This document shows positions 1 through 6,293 of a stretch of 6,820 nt of DNA, piece after piece (position 1 is the stretch's first letter; every line of letters begins with the position of its first letter). Source of the DNA: Nitrospinota bacterium (GTDB lineage: Bacteria; Nitrospirota; Nitrospiria; Nitrospirales; UBA8639); contig JADFRB010000108.1 in the NCBI GenBank assembly GCA_022561525.1, positions 1-6,820 on the forward strand. The letters run 5' to 3'. The translations under genes and the position numbers were made by a program. A model generated the notes under the pieces. It was not told the DNA's origin. It saw nothing but the letters and a program-made list of their open reading frames with translations, and did no database searches.

Positions 1-1
1 G

Positions 2-352
2 GATATTATGACCATCACCATTGCGGCGATTACGGTGGGTATTGCCGTGGATCATGCCATTCACTATATTCACCGGTTCCAAGTGGAATTTGTGAAGTAT
101 CAAAACTATCGAGAAACCATTCTGGCGTGCCATGGCAGTATTGGCCGAGCCATTTATTATACGGCGATCACGATTACCTTGGGCTTTAGCATCCTGGCCT
201 TTTCGAGCTTTATCCCAACGATCTACTTTGGCGTGTTAACCGGTTTTGCCATGATGGTGGCCCTCATGAGCAATCTTACGCTGCTAGCTGCCTTAATCAT
301 GGTGTTCCAACCGTTGGGAGCTGAGCCAGCTCAGGAGCCTGTCCAAGATTAA
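2..352 (+). CDS. RND/MMPL-family transporter, C-terminal fragment (5' end outside window)
   Basis: This is the last 116 codons of an inner-membrane RND-superfamily (MMPL/COG1033-type) transporter. The frame is open from base 2, so the ATG at base 8 is probably an internal Met and not the start. Three hydrophobic helices are visible: one ending in the motif GIAVDHAIHYIHRF, a second around AIYYTAITITLGFSILAF, and a third covering most of the last 35 residues before a short polar tail. They align in order with helices 10-12 of the transporter downstream (its motif is GIVVDDTVHF), which supports assignment to the second half of an RND protein. The Asp in the first motif sits where RND pumps carry proton-relay acids. 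TAA ends the gene at 350-352. Substrate is unknown. It may belong to the same export locus as the next gene, but a 181-base gap separates them. Confidence 0.85.
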   Translation, partial: DIMTITIAAITVGIAVDHAIHYIHRFQVEFVKYQNYRETILACHGSIGRAIYYTAITITLGFSILAFSSFIPTIYFGVLTGFAMMVALMSNLTLLAALIMVFQPLGAEPAQEPVQD

Positions 353-372
353 ACGGATCTACTGCGGGTGCG

Positions 373-386
373 CTGGCTTTGGCCAG
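373..386 (+). terminator. weak hairpin after the first transporter gene
   Basis: A 5-bp stem CTGGC/GCCAG with loop TTTG begins 20 bases after the stop at 352. It is followed by a T-rich but interrupted tract (CTCCTTTTCGTT). The placement suits a terminator. The short stem and lack of a clean T run make it weak, and it may have no function. Confidence 0.25.
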
Positions 387-474
387 ATCTCCTTTTCGTT
401 GAATAGTCCCACTATTTGCCACACACGATCAAAACATCTGACTCAAACCAACCCATCCTCGTGACGTTTGCTCA

Positions 475-493
475 TCTCGGACCGGTTCCGAGA
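475..493 (+). promoter_or_regulatory. inverted repeat in the leader of the second transporter
   Basis: A perfect 7-bp inverted repeat, TCTCGGA at 475-481 and TCCGAGA at 487-493, has a CCGGT spacer. It lies about 40 bases upstream of the ATG at 534. It could be a DNA operator dyad or an mRNA leader hairpin. I could not find a convincing -35/-10 pair in 353-533, so the promoter of the downstream operon is not located. Confidence 0.3.
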
Positions 494-533
494 GATTTCC
501 AGACAAATTAATTTTTCAAAAAGGCCATTCCTC

Positions 534-1481
534 ATGGAGAAATTCGAGACAGCATTTGGTCCATGGGTTCTGCGGTATCGCTGGTGGATAATTGTGGTCA
601 GCCTGGTGTTGGTAGGCCTGGCAGGCAGTGGCGGACGGTATCTGTACTTCACCAACAACTACCAGATTTTTTTTAGTGAGGATAACCCAGAGCTCTTGGC
701 ATTCGAGGCATTGGAAAATACCTACGCGAAAAATGACAATGTTCTCATTGTTCTCGAAGCGACCGATGGCAACGTCTTTACCCAATCCATGCTTGCCGTC
801 GTTGAAAAGCTCACGGAGGATGCGTGGCAAATCCCTTATTCCAATCGTGTCGATTCCATTACGAACTTTCAATACACCGAGGCGAACGGAGATGACCTCA
901 TTGTCCGAGACCTCCTGGAAGATGGAGCCACGCTGGGTGATGATGAACTTCAAGCGGTACGGGAGATTGCTCTTACGGAGCCGTTACTCGTCAATCGCCT
1001 GGTTTCCGCGAAAGGACATGTCACGGCGGTCAATGTCACTGTCCAACTTCCTCGGATCAATGAAACCACGGAAGTGCCGGAGGTGGTGGCATTTGTCCGA
1101 AAACTGGCTGATGAAATCCGTGCGAATCATCACGGAATCAATGTCTACCTTACAGGCATGGTGATGATGAATATGACGTTTACAGAATCCGCACAGCACG
1201 ATTTAAAAACATTGATCCCGTTAAGTTTTGGATTGATGTTCTTCCTCCTGGCCTTACTGGTGGGAGGATTGCTGGGAACCTTCGCCTCGATCCTGGTCAT
1301 TGGCTTTTCCATTGTTGCGGCAATGGGACTTGGCGGGTATTTGGGCCAACCCATTTCACCTCCATCTGCAGGAGCGCCGATTGTGATTTTGACGGTCTCC
1401 ATTGCGAATTGTGTGCACATTCTTGTCACGTTCCTTCATGGTCTGCGTCATGGTCTGCCGAAGCCTCTCACGCGCTTATAG
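534..1481 (+). CDS. RND/MMPL-family transporter, N-terminal part, ends early by frameshift
   Basis: This is the first half of an inner-membrane RND-type (COG1033/MMPL-like) exporter. I chose the ATG at 534 because it starts the recognisable N-terminus MEKFETAFGPWVLRYRWW and has AAGG at 521-524 as a modest ribosome-binding site. A TTG at 468 would add 22 unconvincing residues. Layout: helix 1 at about residues 17-36, a periplasmic domain of about 185 residues, then helix 2 (about 224-245), helix 3 (246-266) and helix 4 (280-301). Helix 4 reads SIANCVHIL where RND relatives often have acidic residues. Family-like sequence continues to about residue 308. The frame then adds a short unrelated tail (PKPLTRL) and stops at TAG 1479-1481. 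The rest of the protein continues in the -1 frame. Either the gene is broken, or a base is missing from this sequence. The reading as one RND gene is secure; whether it is functional is not. Confidence 0.85.
   Translation: MEKFETAFGPWVLRYRWWIIVVSLVLVGLAGSGGRYLYFTNNYQIFFSEDNPELLAFEALENTYAKNDNVLIVLEATDGNVFTQSMLAVVEKLTEDAWQIPYSNRVDSITNFQYTEANGDDLIVRDLLEDGATLGDDELQAVREIALTEPLLVNRLVSAKGHVTAVNVTVQLPRINETTEVPEVVAFVRKLADEIRANHHGINVYLTGMVMMNMTFTESAQHDLKTLIPLSFGLMFFLLALLVGGLLGTFASILVIGFSIVAAMGLGGYLGQPISPPSAGAPIVILTVSIANCVHILVTFLHGLRHGLPKPLTRL
1437..1481 (+). other. frameshift junction with 12-base-period direct repeat
   Basis: The sequence CATGGTCTGC occurs at 1437-1446 and again at 1449-1458, a 12-base period encoding HGLR then HGL. 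Immediately after the second copy the family-like reading moves from the frame of 534 to the frame one base back (AEASHALIESLRVN). Adding one G near 1457 would read CTG GCC GAA and join the halves without a stop. No slippery heptamer of the X-XXY-YYZ type is seen here, so programmed frameshifting is unlikely. Replication slippage or a sequencing/assembly deletion fits better. Confidence 0.75.
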
Positions 1482-2878
1482 AAAGCCTGCGTGTGAATGT
1501 ACAGCCAATCTTCCTTGCCTGTGCGACGACGGCCCTGGGTTTCCTCTCTATGAATTTTTCCGAAGCGCCTCCTTTTAACCATTTAGGAAACTTTGTCGCG
1601 ATGGGGGTTGCCACGTCTTTCGTGTTGTCTGTGACCTTCCTCCCTGCGGTGTTGTCCCTTCTTCCGGTACGGGTGAAGACAAGACAGGATGAGAAGGATA
1701 TAGTCATGGCCAAACTTGGGGAGTTTGTTGTTCGTCGGCGCAACACCCTGTTATGGGGCATGGCTGCGGTGGTCGTGGTGTTGATCACGGCAATTCCACG
1801 CAATGAGCTCAATGATGTCTTTGTTCATTATTTTGATGAATCCGTGACCTTTCGAACGGATTCAGATTTCACAACCGAAAATCTTACGGGGCTGTATAAC
1901 ATCAATTATTCCCTTCATGCTGGAGAATCAAGCGGGATTAGCAAACCGGAATTTCTGCATGAAGTGGATGCCTTTGCCAATTGGTATCGCCAACAACCTG
2001 AAACACTCCATGTGAATACCATTACAGACATCCTGAAGCGACTGAATAAAAACATGCATGGTGATAATGAGGACATGTACCGACTTCCTTCGCAACGTGA
2101 TCTCTCGGCTCAGTACCTTCTCCTGTATGAAATGTCGTTGCCGTATGGTTTGGATCTCAATGACCAGATTAACGTGGATAAATCTTCAACCAGGGTCACC
2201 GCTACCCTCAAGACCATTTCCTCTAGGGAATTCTTGGCTCTTGAACAACGGGCGCTGCAATGGCTTTCAGAGAATGCACCACACATTCAAGGAGTTGACG
2301 CAAGCAGTCCATCAGTCATGTTCGCCCATATCGGGAAACGAAACATAATCGGCATGCTGCTAGGAACGACGGTCGCGCTCATCATGATCTCCCTGATCCT
2401 TATCCTCGCGTTTCGTTCTGTCAAAATCGGATTATTGAGTCTCATACCCAATCTGGCACCGGCTGCCATGGGGTTTGGTCTTTGGGGGATTTTTGTGGGA
2501 CAAATCGGTTTAGCACTTTCTGTCGTGACCACAATGACCTTTGGTATCGTCGTTGATGATACCGTGCACTTCATGAGTAAATACCTTCGCGCCCGACGTG
2601 AGAAACATTTGAATGCGCAGGATGCCGTACGGTATGCGTTTACAACAGTTGGCCGTGCGCTCATCATCACTTCCGTAGTGCTCGTGGCTGGATTTCTGGT
2701 GTTGGCGACCTCCAGTTTTGAACTGAACGCAGGAATGGGTCTGCTGACAGCTATTGTGATTACACTGGCATTGTTAGCCGATTTTTTGTTCCTTCCACCA
2801 TTACTCATGAAGATTGAGGAGAAAAGAGATGCGAAAGTGGTTCTTGCTGATCCTGCTGTTGACTCTCCCTCTGCCTGA
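1457..2878 (+). CDS. RND/MMPL-family transporter, C-terminal part, continuing after the frameshift
   Basis: This is the remaining about 473 residues of the transporter begun at 534. It has no credible start of its own; a GTG at 1493 or a TTG at 1409 are possible but unsupported. Numbered on the repaired 781-residue protein: helix 5 (about 325-343, ACATTALGFLSMNFSEAPPF, a highly family-typical segment), helix 6 (353-380), a cytoplasmic linker, helix 7 (407-424), a second periplasmic domain of about 180 residues, helix 8 (607-628), helix 9 (633-655), helix 10 (660-681) with GIVVDDTVHFM including D675 and D676, helix 11 (708-725) and helix 12 (736-760). The 12-helix, two-loop plan is the RND hallmark and the repaired length is normal. 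The adjacent Asp pair in helix 10 is a candidate proton-relay site. The 3' end overlaps the next gene by 50 bases. Energy source would be the proton gradient; cargo is unknown but family members often move lipids. Confidence 0.85.
   Translation, partial: AEASHALIESLRVNVQPIFLACATTALGFLSMNFSEAPPFNHLGNFVAMGVATSFVLSVTFLPAVLSLLPVRVKTRQDEKDIVMAKLGEFVVRRRNTLLWGMAAVVVVLITAIPRNELNDVFVHYFDESVTFRTDSDFTTENLTGLYNINYSLHAGESSGISKPEFLHEVDAFANWYRQQPETLHVNTITDILKRLNKNMHGDNEDMYRLPSQRDLSAQYLLLYEMSLPYGLDLNDQINVDKSSTRVTATLKTISSREFLALEQRALQWLSENAPHIQGVDASSPSVMFAHIGKRNIIGMLLGTTVALIMISLILILAFRSVKIGLLSLIPNLAPAAMGFGLWGIFVGQIGLALSVVTTMTFGIVVDDTVHFMSKYLRARREKHLNAQDAVRYAFTTVGRALIITSVVLVAGFLVLATSSFELNAGMGLLTAIVITLALLADFLFLPPLLMKIEEKRDAKVVLADPAVDSPSA
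2816..2821 (+). promoter_or_regulatory. ribosome-binding site GAGGAG for the LolA-like gene
   Basis: GAGGAG lies 7 bases upstream of the ATG at 2829, inside the 3' end of the transporter gene. It decides the start at 2829 over the in-frame TTG at 2814, which would overlap the site itself. Confidence 0.75.
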
Positions 2879-3611
2879 GGTGTTGGCCGAAACACCGGAA
2901 GAAAAAGGGTTAGCCATCGCGGTGGAAGCGGACCGCCGTGATACGGGCTGGCTCGATCAACAATCGGATCTTCTCATGATCCTGCGAAATAAGCATGGTG
3001 AGGAAAGCACGCGTGCTCTTCGGATCCGGACGAAGGAAGTGGAGGGAGACGGGGATAAAAGTCTGACGGTGTTTGATACGCCAAGAGATGTCAAAGGAAC
3101 GGCGCTGTTAAGTTATACCCATGCGCTGAAACCTGATGATCAGTGGCTCTACCTTCCTGCCTTAAAGCGGGTCAAACGAATCACGTCGGCGAATAAATCC
3201 GGTCCCTTCGTTGGGAGCGAATTCGCCTATGAAGACCTGACGTCGCAGGAGGTGGAGAAGTATCGGTATAAGTGGTTGCGTGATGAGACCTTAGGTGGTC
3301 GCGAGGTGTTCACGGTTGAACAATACCCAGTCTATAAACATTCCGGATACACGCGCCGGATTGTCTGGATCGATAAAAAGATGTATCGCCCACTGAAGAT
3401 TGAATTTTATGATCGCAAGAATGCCTTGCTCAAAACGCTGACCTTCCTCCATTACCAGTCCTACCTTGATCAATATTGGCGGCCAGATCGGATGGATATG
3501 GTCAATCACCAGACCGGCAAACACACCGCCTTGCTGTGGGCTAATTATCGTTTCAAAAATGGCTTCACCGATCGTACCTTTGATCGGAATTCGCTGAAGC
3601 GTGCTCGGTGA
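2829..3611 (+). CDS. outer-membrane lipoprotein-sorting protein, LolA-like, periplasmic
   Basis: A 260-residue exported protein of the LolA-like 'outer membrane lipoprotein-sorting protein' family (COG2834/PF17131 type). These are periplasmic half-barrels that carry acylated or other hydrophobic cargo. The start ATG has a strong GAGGAG site 7 bases upstream. Residues 1-20 form a signal peptide (MRKWFLLILLLTLPLPEVLA, cleavage before E21). Recognisable family signatures are WLYLPALKRVKRI (from about residue 106) and FVGSEFAYEDL (127-137), followed by a basic-aromatic C-terminal half with RRIVWID and YRPLKIEFYD. There is no lipobox Cys, so it should be soluble. It overlaps the transporter upstream by 50 bases and the barrel gene downstream by 4, so translational coupling is likely. 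By family and context it would accept cargo from the RND pump and pass it toward the outer membrane. It is not canonical LolA, which is shorter and lacks these motifs. Confidence 0.85.
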   Translation: MRKWFLLILLLTLPLPEVLAETPEEKGLAIAVEADRRDTGWLDQQSDLLMILRNKHGEESTRALRIRTKEVEGDGDKSLTVFDTPRDVKGTALLSYTHALKPDDQWLYLPALKRVKRITSANKSGPFVGSEFAYEDLTSQEVEKYRYKWLRDETLGGREVFTVEQYPVYKHSGYTRRIVWIDKKMYRPLKIEFYDRKNALLKTLTFLHYQSYLDQYWRPDRMDMVNHQTGKHTALLWANYRFKNGFTDRTFDRNSLKRAR

Positions 3612-4831
3612 ACCTTTCCTGGCGTAGGCTATTTGCTGTCCTGATCACTCTGGCAATAGGGGGAGCACTGCCTTGCGCAGCGTCTGGAGAATGGGATTTT
3701 TCTGGCGTGGTGTTTGGAGAGGTACGTACCTTTCCCGAAAAGCCACGCTTTGCCAGTCAGGCCAATACCACTTTTTCCCCCTCACTCGTCATCCAACCCG
3801 AACTGGTCTATGAATGGAACGATCGGAGAGATCGCGTCACGATCGAGCCCTTCCTTCGGTTGGATGCTCACGATGACCATCGCACCCACGCCGATCTTCG
3901 AGAAGCGAGTTGGCTCCACCAGGCTGACGACTGGGATCTGGTCGTAGGAATCTCAAAGGTGTTCTGGGGGGTCACGGAATCGCGTCATCTGGTCGACATC
4001 ATCAATCAAACCGACCAGGTTGAAGATATCGACATCGAAGATAAGTTAGGGCAACCCATGGTGAATCTCAACCTCATACAGGATTGGGGTACGGTCAGTC
4101 TCTTCGTGTTGCCTGGCTTTCGTGAGCGGACTTTTCCGGATGACGACGCCCGCCTGCGTGGGCTACTTCCCGTCGACGTCAATCATCCAAGTTTCGAATC
4201 GGATGCCGAAGGCTTGCACGTCGATTACGCCGCGCGCTGGGCGCATACCGTGGATGAATGGGACATCGGCGTGGCCCATTTCTATGGCACGACCCGCCAA
4301 CCCTTCTTCCGCCGCAGCACGAGACCCTCAGGTCAGATGGTGTTCATCCCTCGATACGACCTGATCCACCAAACCAGTCTGGACCTGCAATACACCACTG
4401 GCGCCTGGTTGTGGAAGCTGGAGGCCATAGTTCGGAGTGGCCATGGCGATCCATTCTTCGCCAGCGTGGCGGGATTTGAATACACGTTCTTTCAGATTTT
4501 CGAAAGCACTGCTGACCTTGGGGTGCTTGCGGAATATCAATACGACGGACGGGATTTGGGCGCGGCTCCATTCACCCTGAATGATGACGATTTTTTCATC
4601 GGTGCGAGAGTGACCTTAAACGATGAACAAGACACCGCGCTGCTGGCAGGAACCATCATCGACCGGAATGTTGGGTCAGTTCTGTTGTTTGTCGAAGCCG
4701 AACGGCGCCTAAGCGGTCATTGGAAACTTGAAGTGGAAAGCCGACTGTTCCCTTACGTGCCGTATGATGACCTTGCTGCGGGGTTTCGCAATGACGGTTT
4801 CATCACCACCAGGTTGAGCTATTTCTTCTAA
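3608..4831 (+). CDS. predicted outer-membrane beta-barrel protein, unknown function
   Basis: A 407-residue protein starting at GTG 3608, which overlaps the previous stop as GTGA. There is no clear ribosome-binding site, so translation probably depends on coupling. Residues 1-26 form a signal peptide: Arg-Arg at 6-7, a hydrophobic core, and likely cleavage after AAS. C23 is preceded by Pro and is not a lipobox. The mature part is rich in alternating aromatic/polar stretches and acidic turns with Asp-Asp pairs, and has no long hydrophobic helix. It ends in LSYFF, the terminal-Phe signature recognised by the BAM complex. These traits indicate an outer-membrane barrel of perhaps 14-18 strands (estimated from length only). 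I do not recognise the family with certainty; it resembles barrel genes of DUF1302-like type that sit beside RND and LolA-like genes. TAA is followed directly by TAG. The likely role is the outer-membrane end of the transporter module. Confidence 0.8.
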   Translation: MNLSWRRLFAVLITLAIGGALPCAASGEWDFSGVVFGEVRTFPEKPRFASQANTTFSPSLVIQPELVYEWNDRRDRVTIEPFLRLDAHDDHRTHADLREASWLHQADDWDLVVGISKVFWGVTESRHLVDIINQTDQVEDIDIEDKLGQPMVNLNLIQDWGTVSLFVLPGFRERTFPDDDARLRGLLPVDVNHPSFESDAEGLHVDYAARWAHTVDEWDIGVAHFYGTTRQPFFRRSTRPSGQMVFIPRYDLIHQTSLDLQYTTGAWLWKLEAIVRSGHGDPFFASVAGFEYTFFQIFESTADLGVLAEYQYDGRDLGAAPFTLNDDDFFIGARVTLNDEQDTALLAGTIIDRNVGSVLLFVEAERRLSGHWKLEVESRLFPYVPYDDLAAGFRNDGFITTRLSYFF

Positions 4832-4914
4832 TAGTGAGATGGTTTGGAAACAGGTGATGTGAAAATCCACACCAATGCCCACTGTGGTGCGGTTCATGAT
4901 ATCCTCTTCCTTTT

Positions 4915-4934
4915 AAATTCTTAAACGAGAATTT
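4915..4934. terminator. AT-rich inverted repeat between convergent genes
   Basis: The 105-base gap between the convergent stops at 4831 and 4937 holds AAATTCT (4915-4921), loop TAAACG, and AGAATTT (4928-4934). It abuts the YceI stop and is flanked by TTTT on the left and T-rich DNA on the right, so it could act weakly in either direction. The stem contains only one G-C pair, so stability is low. A second partial stem CCACA/TGTGG lies at 4867-4887. No strong intrinsic terminator is visible in the gap. Confidence 0.25.
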
Positions 4935-4936
4935 TC

Positions 4937-5572
4937 TTAGCCCTTCTTCGTTTTCGTGGCAGGTGGCTTCTCTTTTATCACTTCCATTTCTAATTTGATT
5001 GTGACCTCATCGCCGACGAGGAGTCCGCCGGTGTCCAACGTGGCGCTAAATTTCATGCCATAGTCTTTGCGATTGATCGTGCCCTCACCGGTAAAGCCTG
5101 CTCGGATGTTGCCCCAGGGGTCCTTGGCTACACCATTCATGGTTCCGACCAAGGTGATTTCTTTGGTGATTCCTAACAAGGTCAAATCTCCTACCGCAGT
5201 AAAAGTGTCGCCGGTTTTCTTGTAGCTTTTCATCGTATAGGTCATCGTTGGAAACTTCTCGACATCAAAAAAGTCCGGGCTTCGGAGATGTTTGTCTCGT
5301 TTGTTGTGATCTGTAAACACTGACTGGGTTTGGATTACGACTTCAAGTGCCTTGACCTTTTGAGTCACGGCATCCATATCAATAAAACCGCTATAATCCG
5401 TGAATTTTCCATTCGTTTTGGAAATGACCATATGCGCCACTTGAAAGCCTACGGTAGAGTGGGCGTGATCCACCTTCCATCGCGCCATTTCAGCGTGGGA
5501 ATTGTGTGATGGCCCCAACACAAACAATGAAAAGGTGACGGTGAGCAGGGTGATGTGAGAAAAGATTTTCAT
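4937..5572 (-). CDS. YceI-family periplasmic lipocalin-like protein
   Basis: A 211-residue exported protein. YceI proteins form a lipocalin-like beta-barrel, and characterised members bind polyisoprenoid-type molecules in the periplasm. The start is the ATG at 5572-5570, with GGAGG 7 bases upstream; in-frame starts further out lack such a site and would bury the signal peptide. Residues 1-27 are a signal peptide (basic MK, hydrophobic core, SHA before cleavage). The mature protein opens with WKVDHAHSTVGFQVAHMVIS and continues with NGKFTDYSGFI, both classic for the family. Later signatures are HLRSPDFFDVEKFPTMTY, GDLTLLGITKEI and INRKDYGM near the C-terminus. A Lys-rich tail (KEKPPATKTKKG) follows the domain and may be disordered. 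It lies 68 bases downstream of the DsbA-like gene on the same strand, probably co-transcribed. The ligand here is unknown; stress or lipid-quinone handling would be guesses. Confidence 0.93.
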   Translation of the reverse strand: MKIFSHITLLTVTFSLFVLGPSHNSHAEMARWKVDHAHSTVGFQVAHMVISKTNGKFTDYSGFIDMDAVTQKVKALEVVIQTQSVFTDHNKRDKHLRSPDFFDVEKFPTMTYTMKSYKKTGDTFTAVGDLTLLGITKEITLVGTMNGVAKDPWGNIRAGFTGEGTINRKDYGMKFSATLDTGGLLVGDEVTIKLEMEVIKEKPPATKTKKG

Positions 5573-5579
5573 GATGAAA

Positions 5580-5584
5580 CCTCC
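5580..5584 (-). promoter_or_regulatory. ribosome-binding site GGAGG for the YceI-family gene
   Basis: On the minus strand GGAGG is followed by 7 bases (TTTCATC) and then ATG at 5572. It fixes the start of the YceI-family gene at 5572 and excludes the longer in-frame reading that begins at 5668 inside the neighbouring gene. Confidence 0.8.
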
Positions 5585-5640
5585 GTTGGAAAATACATGT
5601 AGGGTAGGCACTGCCCACAATTTCATGGTGTTTCTGATGT

Positions 5641-6282
5641 CTACAAAACTGGCGCTTTTTCCAACCATGCGTCAATTAAAGGAATGAGCGCCTCAATGGG
5701 CTGGTAGCCATGAGCTAAAGGCGTGGCCTGTTGACCGTCTTGAGCGAGGAGAGTAGGGAATCCACTGATGTCCAATTTTCGACAAGAATCAAACTCCTCC
5801 AATACGTTTTTTCGTAATTCCGCGCTCTGAAATGAGGTCAGAAATTGTTCCCGATCGATTCCACGTGAAGATGCTAAATCTGCCAACACCTCTACCTTCG
5901 TGACATCGAGATTCTCTACATAAAAAGCTCGTTGAACGTCCTGGAAAAAAGAAAAGACTTGATCGGCTTGGAGCTTTCTTACCGCGACCACGGCTCGGGA
6001 AGCGGGTTCTGTGTCGTAGGTAAAGTCTGGACCCATGTGGAAATCGAAATTGAAGGGTTGCCCGGTTCGTTGATGCACGGCACGCCAGTGGCCCAGAATA
6101 TACTCTCGTCTGTGTTCATCAAACCGTTCGGTATTGCCTGGCCGTAATCCTCCCACGAGCAATTGAATGTTTACATGATTCTGATACTTTTTTCCGATCG
6201 CCTCCATCACCGGAGAAAACCCCCAGCACCATGAACACATGGGGTCGGCGATGTAGAGTAGAGTCTTAGGTAATAAAAACAT
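5641..6282 (-). CDS. DsbA/FrnE-like thioredoxin-fold protein, cytoplasmic
   Basis: A 213-residue DsbA-family protein of the FrnE/COG3531 type (predicted protein-disulfide isomerase). The first beta strand leads directly into DPMCSWCWGF, giving a C16-S-W-C19 redox site at the head of a helix, as in thioredoxin folds. The cis-Pro loop is SGFPTLL (Pro at about 176). Between them is the helical insertion typical of DsbA, including the EPASRA segment. There is no signal peptide or membrane helix, so it should act in the cytoplasm on thiol-disulfide exchange; its substrate is unknown. I prefer the ATG at 6282 (MFLLPKTLLYIADP). An in-frame ATG at 6306 would start inside the REP-like palindrome and add eight residues (MGRGDKNN). 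The only purine-rich site, GAGGGG at 6299-6294, belongs to that palindrome and lies 11 bases from the ATG. The YceI-family gene follows after 68 bases. Confidence 0.9.
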   Translation of the reverse strand: MFLLPKTLLYIADPMCSWCWGFSPVMEAIGKKYQNHVNIQLLVGGLRPGNTERFDEHRREYILGHWRAVHQRTGQPFNFDFHMGPDFTYDTEPASRAVVAVRKLQADQVFSFFQDVQRAFYVENLDVTKVEVLADLASSRGIDREQFLTSFQSAELRKNVLEEFDSCRKLDISGFPTLLAQDGQQATPLAHGYQPIEALIPLIDAWLEKAPVL

Positions 6283-6293
6283 GTTATTTTTAT

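Noticed and set aside
468..533. N-terminal extension of the second transporter from a TTG at 468
   Set aside because: The added 22 residues do not resemble the family, the ATG at 534 begins a typical N-terminus, and the extension would run through the leader inverted repeat.
628..1164. Plus-strand open frame of 178 codons inside the transporter
   Set aside because: It is out of frame with the RND coding sequence, rich in Arg/Trp/Met without domain pattern, and fully overlapped by a recognised gene.
1439..1481. Programmed -1 ribosomal frameshift in the transporter
   Set aside because: No slippery heptamer or clear downstream stimulatory hairpin is visible, and RND transporters are not known to use frameshifting; mutation or sequence error is simpler.
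2287..2895. Long minus-strand open frame (202 codons) opposite the transporter
   Set aside because: It is antisense to a well-supported membrane protein, has low-complexity Ser/Thr/Arg-rich content, and has no recognisable motif or good start; it is a codon-bias shadow.
5602..5616. Hairpin GGGTAG/CTGCCC between the DsbA-like and YceI-family genes
   Set aside because: A 6-bp stem with a wobble pair and no following T run on the minus strand; too weak to call a terminator.
5573..5668. Longer YceI-family reading starting at 5668
   Set aside because: It would overlap the end of the DsbA-like gene, bury the signal peptide, and ignore the strong GGAGG site before ATG 5572.
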